This document shows positions 1 to 6,086 of a stretch of 15,869 nt of DNA, piece by piece. Source of the DNA: Armatimonadaceae bacterium. Lineage in GTDB: Bacteria; Armatimonadota; Armatimonadia; Armatimonadales; Armatimonadaceae. The notes under the pieces were generated by a model. It made no database searches. It was not told the origin of the DNA and saw only the letters and a list, made by a program, of their open reading frames with translations. Where the stretch lies: assembly GCA_030446525.1 (NCBI GenBank), contig JAUJNC010000095.1, positions 1 through 15,869 of the forward strand, in the 5' to 3' direction. Position 1 is the first letter of the stretch; each line of letters starts with the position of its first letter. The position numbers were made by a program, and so were the translations under genes.

Positions 1-217
1 TCAGCGCGCTCATCTCGCGCCGCCACAGCCTCCTCGCTTCGTCCAGGTCGCCCGTGTCCAGCCAGATCTGCGTGCCGAGCTGGTTCAGCCGGACGAGGGT
101 GGGGTCACTCTCGAGGGTCGAGGCTGCCGTGTCCTTGTGGCCGGGCGCGTCCGTGCCGCGGGCGAGCTCTTCCAGCAGCGCCTCGCGGCGCGTTCTTTCC
201 ATCGTTGCGGTTGCCAT
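1..217 (-). CDS. Transaldolase-like protein, N-terminal 72 residues (gene runs off left edge)
   Basis: The minus strand reads from ATG at 217 without a stop to the window edge. The start is supported by an AAAGGAG ribosome binding site about 11 bases upstream. After a polar stretch of about 42 residues comes LNQLGTQIWLDTGDLDEARR, which resembles the first beta strand of transaldolase-family barrels (a WxDTGDL motif just before the region that normally reads TTNPTLL). Family knowledge: transaldolases transfer a dihydroxyacetone unit in the non-oxidative pentose phosphate pathway through a Schiff-base lysine. That lysine would lie outside the window, so activity cannot be judged. The gene is divergent from the DUF6788-like gene. 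The family call rests on one motif; a transaldolase-related protein of unknown substrate is equally possible. Confidence 0.6.
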   Translation of the reverse strand, partial: MATATMERTRREALLEELARGTDAPGHKDTAASTLESDPTLVRLNQLGTQIWLDTGDLDEARRLWRREMSAL

Positions 218-471
218 CGTACCAACAGCTCCTTTCGTTGCTCCGCGCGGGCGGCTCCGGCCCGGGTCGCGTCCGGATTTTGCGGCGTGCACACCATTTT
301 TCCCCGCACCCGTTGGGCGTAAACAGGCGCGCGAGTTTGCGACGCCGCGGCGGGGAGTGTCGGGGGAAACCCTGCCCTGTCCGGGTTTTCCCGCTGATAA
401 TACCAGGGAGGCAGGCGGTATAATAGCTAAACTGCCTGGTTACGCCGGGCGGCTTCCAGAAAGAGTAAGCC
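218..471. promoter_or_regulatory. Divergent intergenic region with a -10-like box inside an inverted repeat
   Basis: This 254-bp gap separates two divergent genes. A perfect TATAAT lies at 419-424, about 48 bases before the plus-strand start at 472. It sits between AGGCAG at 409-414 and its exact reverse complement CTGCCT at 432-437. The flanks add CCAGG at 403-407 and CCTGG at 435-439. A regulator bound there would cover the promoter. I found no convincing -35 box at 16-18 bp spacing and no clear promoter for the minus-strand gene. The rest of the gap shows no recognisable coding sequence. Confidence 0.45.
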
Positions 472-885
472 ATGCAGGAAACCATGCCCCGAACCGACGC
501 CGAAGCGGACCAAGCCGTGCCGGCGCTGCCGCCCTTGAAGGGGGCGGTCTGCGCGCAGTACGTCCGTTGCTCCAAGCCCTCCTGCCGTTGCCAGCGGGGG
601 GAGTTACACGGCCCCTACTATTACCGCATCTGGCGGGAAGGCAAGCGCGTCCACAAGATGTACATCAAGCGGGCGGAGCTGGAGGCGGTTCGGGACGCGT
701 GCGCGGCCCACGAGCAGTACAGCGAGATGCTCCGGAGCCTCCGGCACGAACGGGAGCGGCTGGCGCAGACGATCAACAAGCACTGGCGGGCGGCGACGCG
801 GCTCCGGCAGAAAGCGGAGAAGGCGGGCGCCCCGGTTCGCCCCGGGCGGGGTGACGGACGGGTGGATGCCCGACAGCGCACGTAA
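472..885 (+). CDS. DUF6788-like small Cys-containing protein
   Basis: This 137-residue protein has the compact motif CSKPSCRCQRGELHGPYYY at residues 33-51, preceded by C27. The pattern CxxxxCxC, then a short gap and HGPYxY, is the hallmark I associate with the DUF6788 family of short uncharacterised proteins. The four cysteines (27, 33, 38, 40) could form a small metal site or a DNA-binding knuckle; this is inference. The second half (about 65-125) is charged and helical, with heptad-like Leu/Ala spacing that suggests a coiled coil. The ATG at 472 follows a weak purine stretch (AAAGAG). A second ATG at 484 has AGGAA too close to act as its binding site. The 3' end overlaps the start of the next gene by up to 35 bases, so the two may be co-translated. 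Such proteins often accompany transposase-like or phage-like genes; none is visible here. Confidence 0.6.
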   Translation: MQETMPRTDAEADQAVPALPPLKGAVCAQYVRCSKPSCRCQRGELHGPYYYRIWREGKRVHKMYIKRAELEAVRDACAAHEQYSEMLRSLRHERERLAQTINKHWRAATRLRQKAEKAGAPVRPGRGDGRVDARQRT

Positions 886-2182
886 CGCGTCGGATACCAT
901 GGCCGAAGCGGTCCGGGCGCTCGGACACCCGCTCGCGGCGCGCGACCCGCTGGACCCGCTGATGGAGCGGATCGGGGACGCGCGGTACGTACTGCTGGGC
1001 GAGGCGTCGCACGGCACGTCCGAATACTACCTGTGGCGCGCCCGGATCAGCCGCCGGCTGATCGAGGAGAAAGGGTTCCGCTTCCTCGCCGTCGAGGGCG
1101 ATTGGCCGCCCTGCTACCACGTCAACCGCTACGTCAAGGACTATGACGGCGCCGGCGACCGCGACGTGCTGCACGTTTTCGACCGCTGGCCGACGTGGAT
1201 GTGGGCGAACTGGGAGGTCGTCGCCCTGGTCCGGTGGCTGCGCCGCCACAACGAGGGGCTGGACCGCGAGCGGAAGGTCGGCTTCTACGGCCTGGATCTG
1301 TACTCGCTGTGGGAATCGATGGCGGCCGTGTTCGAGCACCTGAGCGAGTCGCACCCGGACGCGGTGGAGTCGGCCCGGCGGGCGTTCAACTGCTTCGAGC
1401 CGTTCGGCCGGGATGAGCAACGGTACGCCTGGTCCACCCGCCTGACGCCCGCGGACTGTGAGGACGAGGTGGTGCAGGTGCTGCGCCAGCTGCGGAGCGC
1501 GCCCCCCCGCTTCCCGGACGACCCCGAGGCGCATTTCGATGCGGAGCAGAACGCGCTGGTCGCTGTCGAGGCGGAGCGCTACTACCGGACCATGGCGCGC
1601 GCCGACGGCGAGTCCTGGAACGTCCGCGACACCCACATGGCGGACACGCTCGACCGCCTCATGCAGCGCCACGGCCCCGACGCCAGGGCGATCGTGTGGG
1701 AGCACAACACGCACATCGGCGACGCGCGCGCCACGGACATGGCGGCGGCGGGGATGGTGAATGTGGGCCAACTGGTGCGCGAGCGCCACGAGGCCGAGGG
1801 CGTCGTGCTCGTGGGCTTCGGCAGCTACCAGGGCGACGTGATCGCCGGCGAGCGCTGGGGCGCGCCGATGCAGCGGATGCCCGTGCCGCCCGCGCGCCCG
1901 GGCAGTTGGGAGCACCTGCTGCACCGGGCGGGCGCCGCCGACAGGCTCCTCATCCTGCGGGACTTCGCCGGCCTGCGCGCCTTCCGGGAGCCCCGGCCTC
2001 ACCGCGCCATCGGCGTGGTGTACAACCCCGCCGCCGAGCGTTACGGCAACTACGTCCCGACGGTGCTCCCCGAGCGGTACGATGCCTTCCTTTACCTGGA
2101 TCGGACTCGCGCCCTGCACCCCCTCCACCACGAGCCGCACGGCGCGCCCGACCCGCCCGAAACCTTCCCCTGGGGCATGTAA
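851..2182 (+). CDS. Erythromycin esterase-like protein (PF05139 family hydrolase)
   Basis: This 443-residue protein matches the erythromycin-esterase superfamily along its whole length. Visible motifs, numbered from GTG 851, are GEASHGTSEYY at 50-60 with the candidate catalytic His54, VEGDWPPCYHVNRYV at 81-95, GFYGLDLYS at 144-152 and WEHNTHIGD at 283-291. The C-terminal part contains RAIGVVYNPAAERYGNY, typical of the family's final strands. Characterised EreA/EreC enzymes open the macrolide lactone ring, using the first His to activate water. Most chromosomal relatives have unknown substrates, so resistance should not be inferred. There is no signal peptide, so a cytoplasmic location is expected. 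An ATG at 899 is an alternative start: it keeps the whole domain and removes the overlap with the upstream gene. Neither start has a strong ribosome binding site. Confidence 0.85.
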   Translation: MTDGWMPDSARNASDTMAEAVRALGHPLAARDPLDPLMERIGDARYVLLGEASHGTSEYYLWRARISRRLIEEKGFRFLAVEGDWPPCYHVNRYVKDYDGAGDRDVLHVFDRWPTWMWANWEVVALVRWLRRHNEGLDRERKVGFYGLDLYSLWESMAAVFEHLSESHPDAVESARRAFNCFEPFGRDEQRYAWSTRLTPADCEDEVVQVLRQLRSAPPRFPDDPEAHFDAEQNALVAVEAERYYRTMARADGESWNVRDTHMADTLDRLMQRHGPDARAIVWEHNTHIGDARATDMAAAGMVNVGQLVRERHEAEGVVLVGFGSYQGDVIAGERWGAPMQRMPVPPARPGSWEHLLHRAGAADRLLILRDFAGLRAFREPRPHRAIGVVYNPAAERYGNYVPTVLPERYDAFLYLDRTRALHPLHHEPHGAPDPPETFPWGM

Positions 2183-2354
2183 CCCCTGCGCAACGGCGCT
2201 GCCGCGCGCCGGGGCGACCCGCGCGGGCCACGGGAAGCCCTGGAGACCCGGGCAGGTTGGGAACGGACGCGATCCGGGTAGATAGGGTTGCCGGTAATCT
2301 ATTAACCCCGGCACACTACCCTGAGGAACAAGTAGGAAGAGGAAGAAGAAGGAA

Positions 2355-3113
2355 ATGGCACAAACCATAAACGTGGTTGGCCTGTTCACCAACGCGGGCA
2401 GAGCGTCCGCGGCGATCGAGGAGCTGACCCGTCACGGCTTCAGCCGCGGCGATGTCGAGACGATGACCGGCGGCCAGGGGGGTGACTTCCTGAGCCGGCT
2501 CACCGGTCTGGGCGCGCCCGAAGCCGACGCGCGGTTCTACGCGCAGGGCGTGCAGAGTGGCGGCACGCTGGTGACGGTCCGGACCACCGAGGACCGGGCC
2601 GCCGAGGCCCTCGCCATCCTCGACCGCTTCGAGGCGATGCGCATGGAAGACCAGGGCGTTTCGACCGCGGCCACGTCGCAAGCCGCCCAGACTGTGCAGG
2701 CCACGCAAACCGCGCAGGCGGGCGAGGTCGCGATCCCGATCGTCGAGGAGCAGCTTCAGGTCGGCAAGCGTCAGGTGCAGCGCGGCGGCGTGCGCATCTA
2801 CCGCCGCGTCGAGGAGGTCCCAGTCACCCAACAGGTGCAGCTGCGCGAGGAAGAGGTGCATATCGAGCGGCGCGCGGTGAACCAGCCGGTGACGAACGCG
2901 GACGCGGCCTTCCAGGAGGGCGTGATCGAGGTGACCGAGACGGATGAAGTGCCCGTGGTCGCCAAGCAGGCCCGCGTGGTCGAGGAGGTCGTCGTCGATA
3001 AAGAGGCGGTCGAGCACACCGAAACCGTCAGCGACACCATCCGCCGCACCGACGTACAGGTCGAGGAGGTCCAGGGCGACGCGACCACGACAGGGCGCAC
3101 GACGCGCTCGTAA
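2355..3113 (+). CDS. DUF2382 (YsnF/AvaK-type) stress protein with GSP17M-like N-terminus
   Basis: The 252-residue product has three parts. Residues 4-95 resemble the general stress protein 17M/YflT-like fold: a short beta-alpha-beta opening (INVVGLFTNAGRASAAIEEL), a Gly-rich loop, and a second strand (GGTLVTVRT) with a helix. Residues 97-125 are an Ala/Thr/Gln linker. Residues 126-238 are a DUF2382 domain: IPIVEEQLQVGKRQVQRGGV, YRRVEEVPVTQQVQLREEEV, and EVPVVAKQARVVEEVVV. This fusion recurs in stress and desiccation loci of many bacteria; its biochemical role is unknown. The start follows an extended purine run (about 2331-2354, GGAAGAGGAAGAAGAAGGAA). The gene begins a plus-strand run with short spacings through 4523, probably one operon. 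It has no signal peptide, so it is likely cytoplasmic or membrane-peripheral. Confidence 0.85.
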   Translation: MAQTINVVGLFTNAGRASAAIEELTRHGFSRGDVETMTGGQGGDFLSRLTGLGAPEADARFYAQGVQSGGTLVTVRTTEDRAAEALAILDRFEAMRMEDQGVSTAATSQAAQTVQATQTAQAGEVAIPIVEEQLQVGKRQVQRGGVRIYRRVEEVPVTQQVQLREEEVHIERRAVNQPVTNADAAFQEGVIEVTETDEVPVVAKQARVVEEVVVDKEAVEHTETVSDTIRRTDVQVEEVQGDATTTGRTTRS

Positions 3114-3139
3114 ACGCGCACAGGCGAAAGGACAGATAG

Positions 3140-3343
3140 ATGGCAGAGGTTTACGCTCAAAAGAAAAAAGGGGTGCCGTGGTGGGCGTGGCTGCTCGGCG
3201 CCCTCGTGCTCGGCGGCATCATCTGGGCGATCGTGTCGGCGAGCCGACCCGATCCGGCGGCGGACGCCAACCCCGCCGCGAACGCCGCCCCCGGCGGCGC
3301 CACCGCGCCCGGACAGGCGGCGCCAGGAACGGCTCCGCAATAA
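3140..3343 (+). CDS. Single-pass membrane peptide with Ala/Pro-rich tail
   Basis: This is a 67-residue protein with a basic N-terminus (QKKKG at 7-11), one hydrophobic helix at about 13-34 (starting PWWAWLLGALVLGG) and a disordered Ala/Pro/Gly/Asn tail. The aromatic pair WW at the membrane edge and the positive-inside charge predict an N-in, tail-out topology. AAAGGAC lies about 10 bases before the ATG. It sits 26 bases after the DUF2382 gene and 58 before the next, which fits an operon of envelope-stress functions. No family is recognised. The GC-rich third codon positions and clean start support a real gene. Confidence 0.65.
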   Translation: MAEVYAQKKKGVPWWAWLLGALVLGGIIWAIVSASRPDPAADANPAANAAPGGATAPGQAAPGTAPQ

Positions 3344-3401
3344 ACCCCGATAAACCCCGACTAGCCGGCTGCCGGCATATCTTTTTTGAAGGAACCGCTT
3401 C

Positions 3402-3991
3402 ATGAGACGTTTGATTCCTTGGCTCCCGCTTATCGCCCTGACAGCGGCGGCGGTGCCCGCTGCTCCAGGCGCAAAACGGCGCGGGGGCGGGGCGGCCCCT
3501 CGGCGCGCCCCGCCGGCCGGACGGCGGCGGTGCGCAAGGAGCTGGAAAGCCGGTACGCCGAGTTCGTCCAGGCCTACCTCCGTAAGGATGTGCAGGCGCT
3601 GCCCAATTACATGACGTCTGACTTCCAGGCCAGGCAGCGGGAAGGCGGGACGGCGAACCGGCAGGAAACGATCGCCACGCTGCAGCGCGCCTTCGGCAGC
3701 GTAAACCAGGTCCGTAAATCCAACGTCACCGTGGAAAAGGTGTCCCTGCGCGGCAACGACGCGACCACGACCGCGCGCGTCCAGTTCGACGGCACGATCA
3801 CCGACCGGAACGGCAAAGGCCACGCGCTCGTCGCCGATAACCAGTACCGGGACACCTGGACCCGGACGGCGGACGGCTGGAAGATCCGTCGATCGGAGCC
3901 GCTGCGGCTGCGCGTCACGCTGGACGGCAAGCCGCTGAACCGCCCCGGCCGCCCGGCGGGCCGGGCGGGCAGCCGCAAAACGGGGCAGTGA
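3402..3991 (+). CDS. Exported NTF2/DUF4440-like protein, frameshifted near the signal peptide
   Basis: ATG 3402 follows GAAGGA at a good distance and encodes a signal peptide (MRRLIPWLPLIALTAAAVPA). The conserved body lies in another frame, from about 3523: RKELESRYAEFVQAYLRKD, later YRDTWTRTADGWKIRRSEP. This pattern, an opening amphipathic helix ending in a closing W(K)I strand, is that of the NTF2-like/DUF4440/SnoaL cone fold of about 120 residues. A net one-base loss (or two-base gain) between about 3460 and 3535, in a Pro/Gly/Arg-rich GC stretch, is needed to join the two. If read without it, the protein would begin at 3386 and lack any export signal. The family mostly binds small hydrophobic ligands or catalyses simple isomerisations; the substrate is unknown here. 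The C-terminus is basic and Gly/Arg-rich. Confidence 0.65.
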
Positions 3992-3997
3992 GCCGCG

Positions 3998-4114
3998 ATG
4001 AGATTTAGCGCGTGTCTGACCGCGATGGCGGCGCTGGCGCTGCCGCCTTGGTGCTCGGCGCAGGAAAACCGTCCGGATTACTTCGTCGGGGCGGGCATAG
4101 CCCGGCGCTGGTGA
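3998..4114 (+). CDS. Short exported peptide ORF (38 aa), possibly a truncated beta-barrel gene
   Basis: A complete ORF begins 6 bases after the preceding stop. Its first part is a textbook signal peptide (MRFSACLTAMAALALPPWCS, then AQ), and the mature part is only about 16 residues, ENRPDYFVGAGIARRW. The mature sequence looks like the first strand of an outer-membrane barrel (aromatic, then GxGI), so this may be the 5' remnant of a longer gene. The ribosome binding site is weak. It could also be a genuine micropeptide or chance; the clean signal peptide argues against chance. Confidence 0.35.
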   Translation: MRFSACLTAMAALALPPWCSAQENRPDYFVGAGIARRW

Positions 4115-4136
4115 GTTTCATTCGGAAAGAAACGTG

Positions 4137-4523
4137 ATGGAAGGTATCGAGGAAACCATCCGCAACGCCGTGCAGTGGCTGCGGCTGGGCGTGGAGACCA
4201 CGGGCGCGGTTATCGTCGGGATAGGCGTTTTGCTCGCCCTTTCCCTTTTCCTTCGCTCCGCGCTGGCCAAGCCGCCCACCAACTTCAACGCCATCCGGCT
4301 GGTTCTGGCCCGCTATCTGGCCCTGGCGCTGGAATTCCAGCTAGGAGCCGACATCCTTTCGACGGCGATCGCGCCCAGCTGGGACCAGATCGGCAAGCTG
4401 GCCGCCATCGCCGTCATTCGCACCGTACTGAACTACTTCCTGGGACGCGAGATAAAGGAAGAACAGGCGGCGGAACGCAACGAGGCGGCCGTGGTATCTC
4501 GCGCACGCGCCACGGCTTCGTAA
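4137..4523 (+). CDS. DUF1622 family inner-membrane protein
   Basis: The 128-residue protein has three hydrophobic helices (about 20-40, 57-78 and 86-103) and the DUF1622 signature elements: FNAIRLVLARYLALALEFQL followed by GADILSTAIAPSW, then AVIRTVLNYFLGREI and a charged, cytoplasmic C-terminus. DUF1622 proteins are small integral membrane proteins of unknown function found in most phyla. I chose ATG 4137 over GTG 4134 because GGAAAG lies 7-8 bases before it. It is the last gene of the stress cluster that starts at 2355. The length is normal for the family and no frameshift is seen. Confidence 0.85.
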   Translation: MEGIEETIRNAVQWLRLGVETTGAVIVGIGVLLALSLFLRSALAKPPTNFNAIRLVLARYLALALEFQLGADILSTAIAPSWDQIGKLAAIAVIRTVLNYFLGREIKEEQAAERNEAAVVSRARATAS

Positions 4524-4533
4524 GGGGTCTACT

Positions 4534-4638
4534 ATGCCGATCTGGCTGGAGGCGGGGTTGTGGGGGCTTCTCCTGACACGCCGCTCCTATATTCCCGATA
4601 CATACTCTGGCCCGCATCATTCATACTATAGCGTCTGA
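4534..4638 (+). pseudogene. Short ORF resembling the N-terminus of a ZIP-type metal transporter
   Basis: ATG 4534 opens MPIWLEAGLWGLLL, which closely resembles the first residues of one bacterial ZIP (zinc/iron permease) subfamily. After 14 residues the similarity stops abruptly and a polar tail of about 20 residues leads to TGA at 4636-4638. There is an AAGGGG stretch before the start. It is either a remnant left by a deletion, or a coincidental 34-residue peptide. The rest of the gap, 4639-4728, holds no gene I can support. Confidence 0.3.
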
Positions 4639-4728
4639 CGAGGTCCGTACGCATTTTGGGGAGCCCGCGCCAGCCGGCGTGGCGCCTCCCGAAGTGCCGA
4701 GGGATCATCAACAGGAAGGAGAGGATCT

Positions 4729-5181
4729 ATGACGAAAAAACACGTGGTTGCGCTTATGGCAGGAGGACTGCTGTTCGTGACAGCGGCGGGTTGCCGGAGC
4801 GGTCAGGACCAGGGCGGTACGACCGGCGGCACCACCGGCACGACGGGCGGCACCACGGGTACGACCGGCGGCACCACCGGCGCCACGGGCGGTACAACAG
4901 GCACTGGCACGACGGGGACCGGCGCCACGGGCACCGGCATGGATACCGGCACGACGGGAACCGGCGGCGGCATGGGCACCGGTACTACCGGCACCGGTGG
5001 AACCGGCACCACAGGCACCGGCGGAACCGGCACGGGCACCACGGGAACGGGCGGCGCGGGGACCGGCACCGGCGGCATGGGCACCGGTACTACCGGCACG
5101 GGCACCGGCGCCACGGGTACCGGCGGAACCGGCGGAACCGGAAGTGGCACGACAACGCCTCCGGGACCAGGCGGGCGCTAA
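4729..5181 (+). CDS. Gly/Thr low-complexity lipoprotein
   Basis: This 150-residue protein begins with a lipoprotein signal (MTKKHVVALMAGGLLFVTAA then GC; lipid-modified Cys22, with Ala rather than Leu at -3). From about residue 28 to 140 it is built almost only of Gly, Thr and Ala, in short units such as GGTTGT and GTGGTG, with isolated Met and one Asp. The end is TTTPPGPGGR. AAGGAGAGGA is well placed before the ATG. A mature protein of this kind would be an extended, flexible, uncharged surface tether. No domain is present, so function is unknown. The DNA repeats (GGCACCACGGG-like) make the exact length uncertain: collapse or expansion in assembly is easy. The next gene is another Gly-rich exported protein, 40 bases downstream, suggesting a shared operon. 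Confidence 0.75.
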   Translation: MTKKHVVALMAGGLLFVTAAGCRSGQDQGGTTGGTTGTTGGTTGTTGGTTGATGGTTGTGTTGTGATGTGMDTGTTGTGGGMGTGTTGTGGTGTTGTGGTGTGTTGTGGAGTGTGGMGTGTTGTGTGATGTGGTGGTGSGTTTPPGPGGR

Positions 5182-5221
5182 AACACCGATCCTGCCTCGG
5201 GCAGGGAACAAGGAGAAACCA

Positions 5222-5833
5222 ATGAAAGTGCAGTCACTGACGATCGCGGCGGCATCCGCCGCAATGTTCCTCGCGTACGGCACGCTCTGCCAGGCGCAAG
5301 GCTCCGGCGGTCAGGGGACGACCGGCAGCGGCACGGGGACCTCACAAGGCGGGCAGTCCGGGGGTGCCGGTGGCGCTGGCGGCGGCGCCGGCGGCGGCAC
5401 GGGGACCTCGCGGCCAGGCGGTGGCGCTGGCGGCGGCGGCGGCGCTGGCGGCGGCGGCATGATGTCGGGCATGACCGGCGTCTCGGCGGCGGACCGGCCG
5501 ATCATGATGTCGGCGATGAGAAGGCTGTCGAGTTCGGAGCGGCAAACGTTCACGAGCCTGTGGGGCCGCCTCTCGTCCTCTGAAAGGCAAGTGCTCGTGA
5601 CGATGCTGCGCGGCGGCGCCGGCGGCGCCGGTGGCATGGGCGGCGGCGGCGGTAGCGGCGCCGGTGGCACGGGCGGTGGCGCTGGCGGCACGGGCGGCGG
5701 CGCCGGTGGCACGGGCGGTGGCGCTGGCGGCACGGGCGGCGGCGCCGGTGGCACGGGCGGTGGCGCCGGTGGCACGGGCGGCGGCGCTGGCGGCACGGGC
5801 GGTGGCGCCGGTGGCATCGGGCGGTGCTGGTAG
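5222..5833 (+). CDS. Gly-rich exported protein with a short helical core and 7-residue repeats
   Basis: ATG 5222 follows AAGGAG at 7 bases. Residues 1-26 form a signal peptide ending CQAQ. Residues 27-85 and 132-203 are Gly-rich. Between them, residues 86-131 form a soluble helical core with the element RLSSSERQ twice (101-108, 116-123), followed each time by a hydrophobic helix (TFTSLWG, VLVTMLRG). The C-terminal half has seven perfect-length 21-bp DNA units encoding GGTGGGA. An extra T at 5817 in the eighth unit ends the frame at 5833. Removing it would extend the protein to TAG at 5946-5948, through the terminator hairpin. Which end is real is undecided. No family is recognised; the architecture suggests a surface or matrix protein in which the helix pair does the binding. 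Confidence 0.75.
   Translation: MKVQSLTIAAASAAMFLAYGTLCQAQGSGGQGTTGSGTGTSQGGQSGGAGGAGGGAGGGTGTSRPGGGAGGGGGAGGGGMMSGMTGVSAADRPIMMSAMRRLSSSERQTFTSLWGRLSSSERQVLVTMLRGGAGGAGGMGGGGGSGAGGTGGGAGGTGGGAGGTGGGAGGTGGGAGGTGGGAGGTGGGAGGTGGGAGGIGRCW
5663..5815 (+). repeat. 21-bp tandem repeat array, seven units plus a broken eighth
   Basis: Seven consecutive 21-bp units start at 5663, 5684, 5705, 5726, 5747, 5768 and 5789, each encoding Gly-Gly-Thr-Gly-Gly-Gly-Ala. The first units alternate two synonymous versions (GGTGGCACGGGCGGTGGCGC versus GGCGGCACGGGCGGCGGCGC), giving a 42-bp higher-order period. The eighth unit begins at 5810 and carries the extra T at 5817. Synonymous alternation shows expansion by unequal exchange or slippage of two-unit blocks. 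Confidence 0.9.
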
Positions 5834-5888
5834 CACGGGCGGCGGCGCCATGGCGGCACCTCCACCACACCCTGATCTGCCCCAGTTT

Positions 5889-5941
5889 GGCCCAAGCCCG
5901 CTGGGGGCGGAGTTCGGCTCCGCGCCCAGCGGGCTTGGGCC
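5889..5941 (+). terminator. Large hairpin, probable transcription terminator
   Basis: Two 24-base arms (5889-5912 and 5918-5941) pair with a single G-G mismatch around the loop TTCGG. The stem starts GGCCCAAGCCCGCTGGG and is followed by CGCTTTAGG, a weak T tract. It lies 56 bases beyond the stop at 5833 and before the kinase leader, so it would separate the Gly-rich genes from the two-component operon. The poor T run means it may instead act as a 3' stabilising structure. Confidence 0.75.
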
Positions 5942-5948
5942 GCTTTAG

Positions 5949-6086
5949 GGGGCGTGGTGCGGGCGCCGGAAAATGGCCGCCCGGTATCCGGGTACAATAA
6001 GGAGAAACTACTCTTCCCTTAGTGGCGCAGACCCGGCATCGCGCCGGTCGGCAACGGGGGTCACCGCGGGGACGGGCGTGGAACCG
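5949..6086 (+). promoter_or_regulatory. Leader of the two-component operon with a TACAAT box
   Basis: TACAAT at 5993-5998 fits a -10 element and is followed by about 80 bases of leader before the kinase start. No good -35 lies 16-18 bp upstream. An AAGGAG at 5999-6004 directly after it has no conserved coding sequence behind it. Confidence 0.35.

Noticed and set aside
851..2182. Macrolide resistance gene
   Set aside because: Family membership alone does not show macrolide hydrolysis; most chromosomal relatives have unknown substrates and no mobile context is present.
773..2392. A 539-codon open frame on the minus strand opposite the esterase gene
   Set aside because: It is a by-product of GC-rich third positions; its translation has no domain logic, while the plus strand shows complete esterase motifs.
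5663..5830. Tandem repeats as a possible CRISPR array
   Set aside because: Units are directly adjacent 21-mers without spacers and are in frame with a coding sequence.
5311..5997. Pro-rich minus-strand frame opposite the Gly repeats
   Set aside because: Reverse complement of Gly codons always gives Pro/Ala; there is no start signal of its own.
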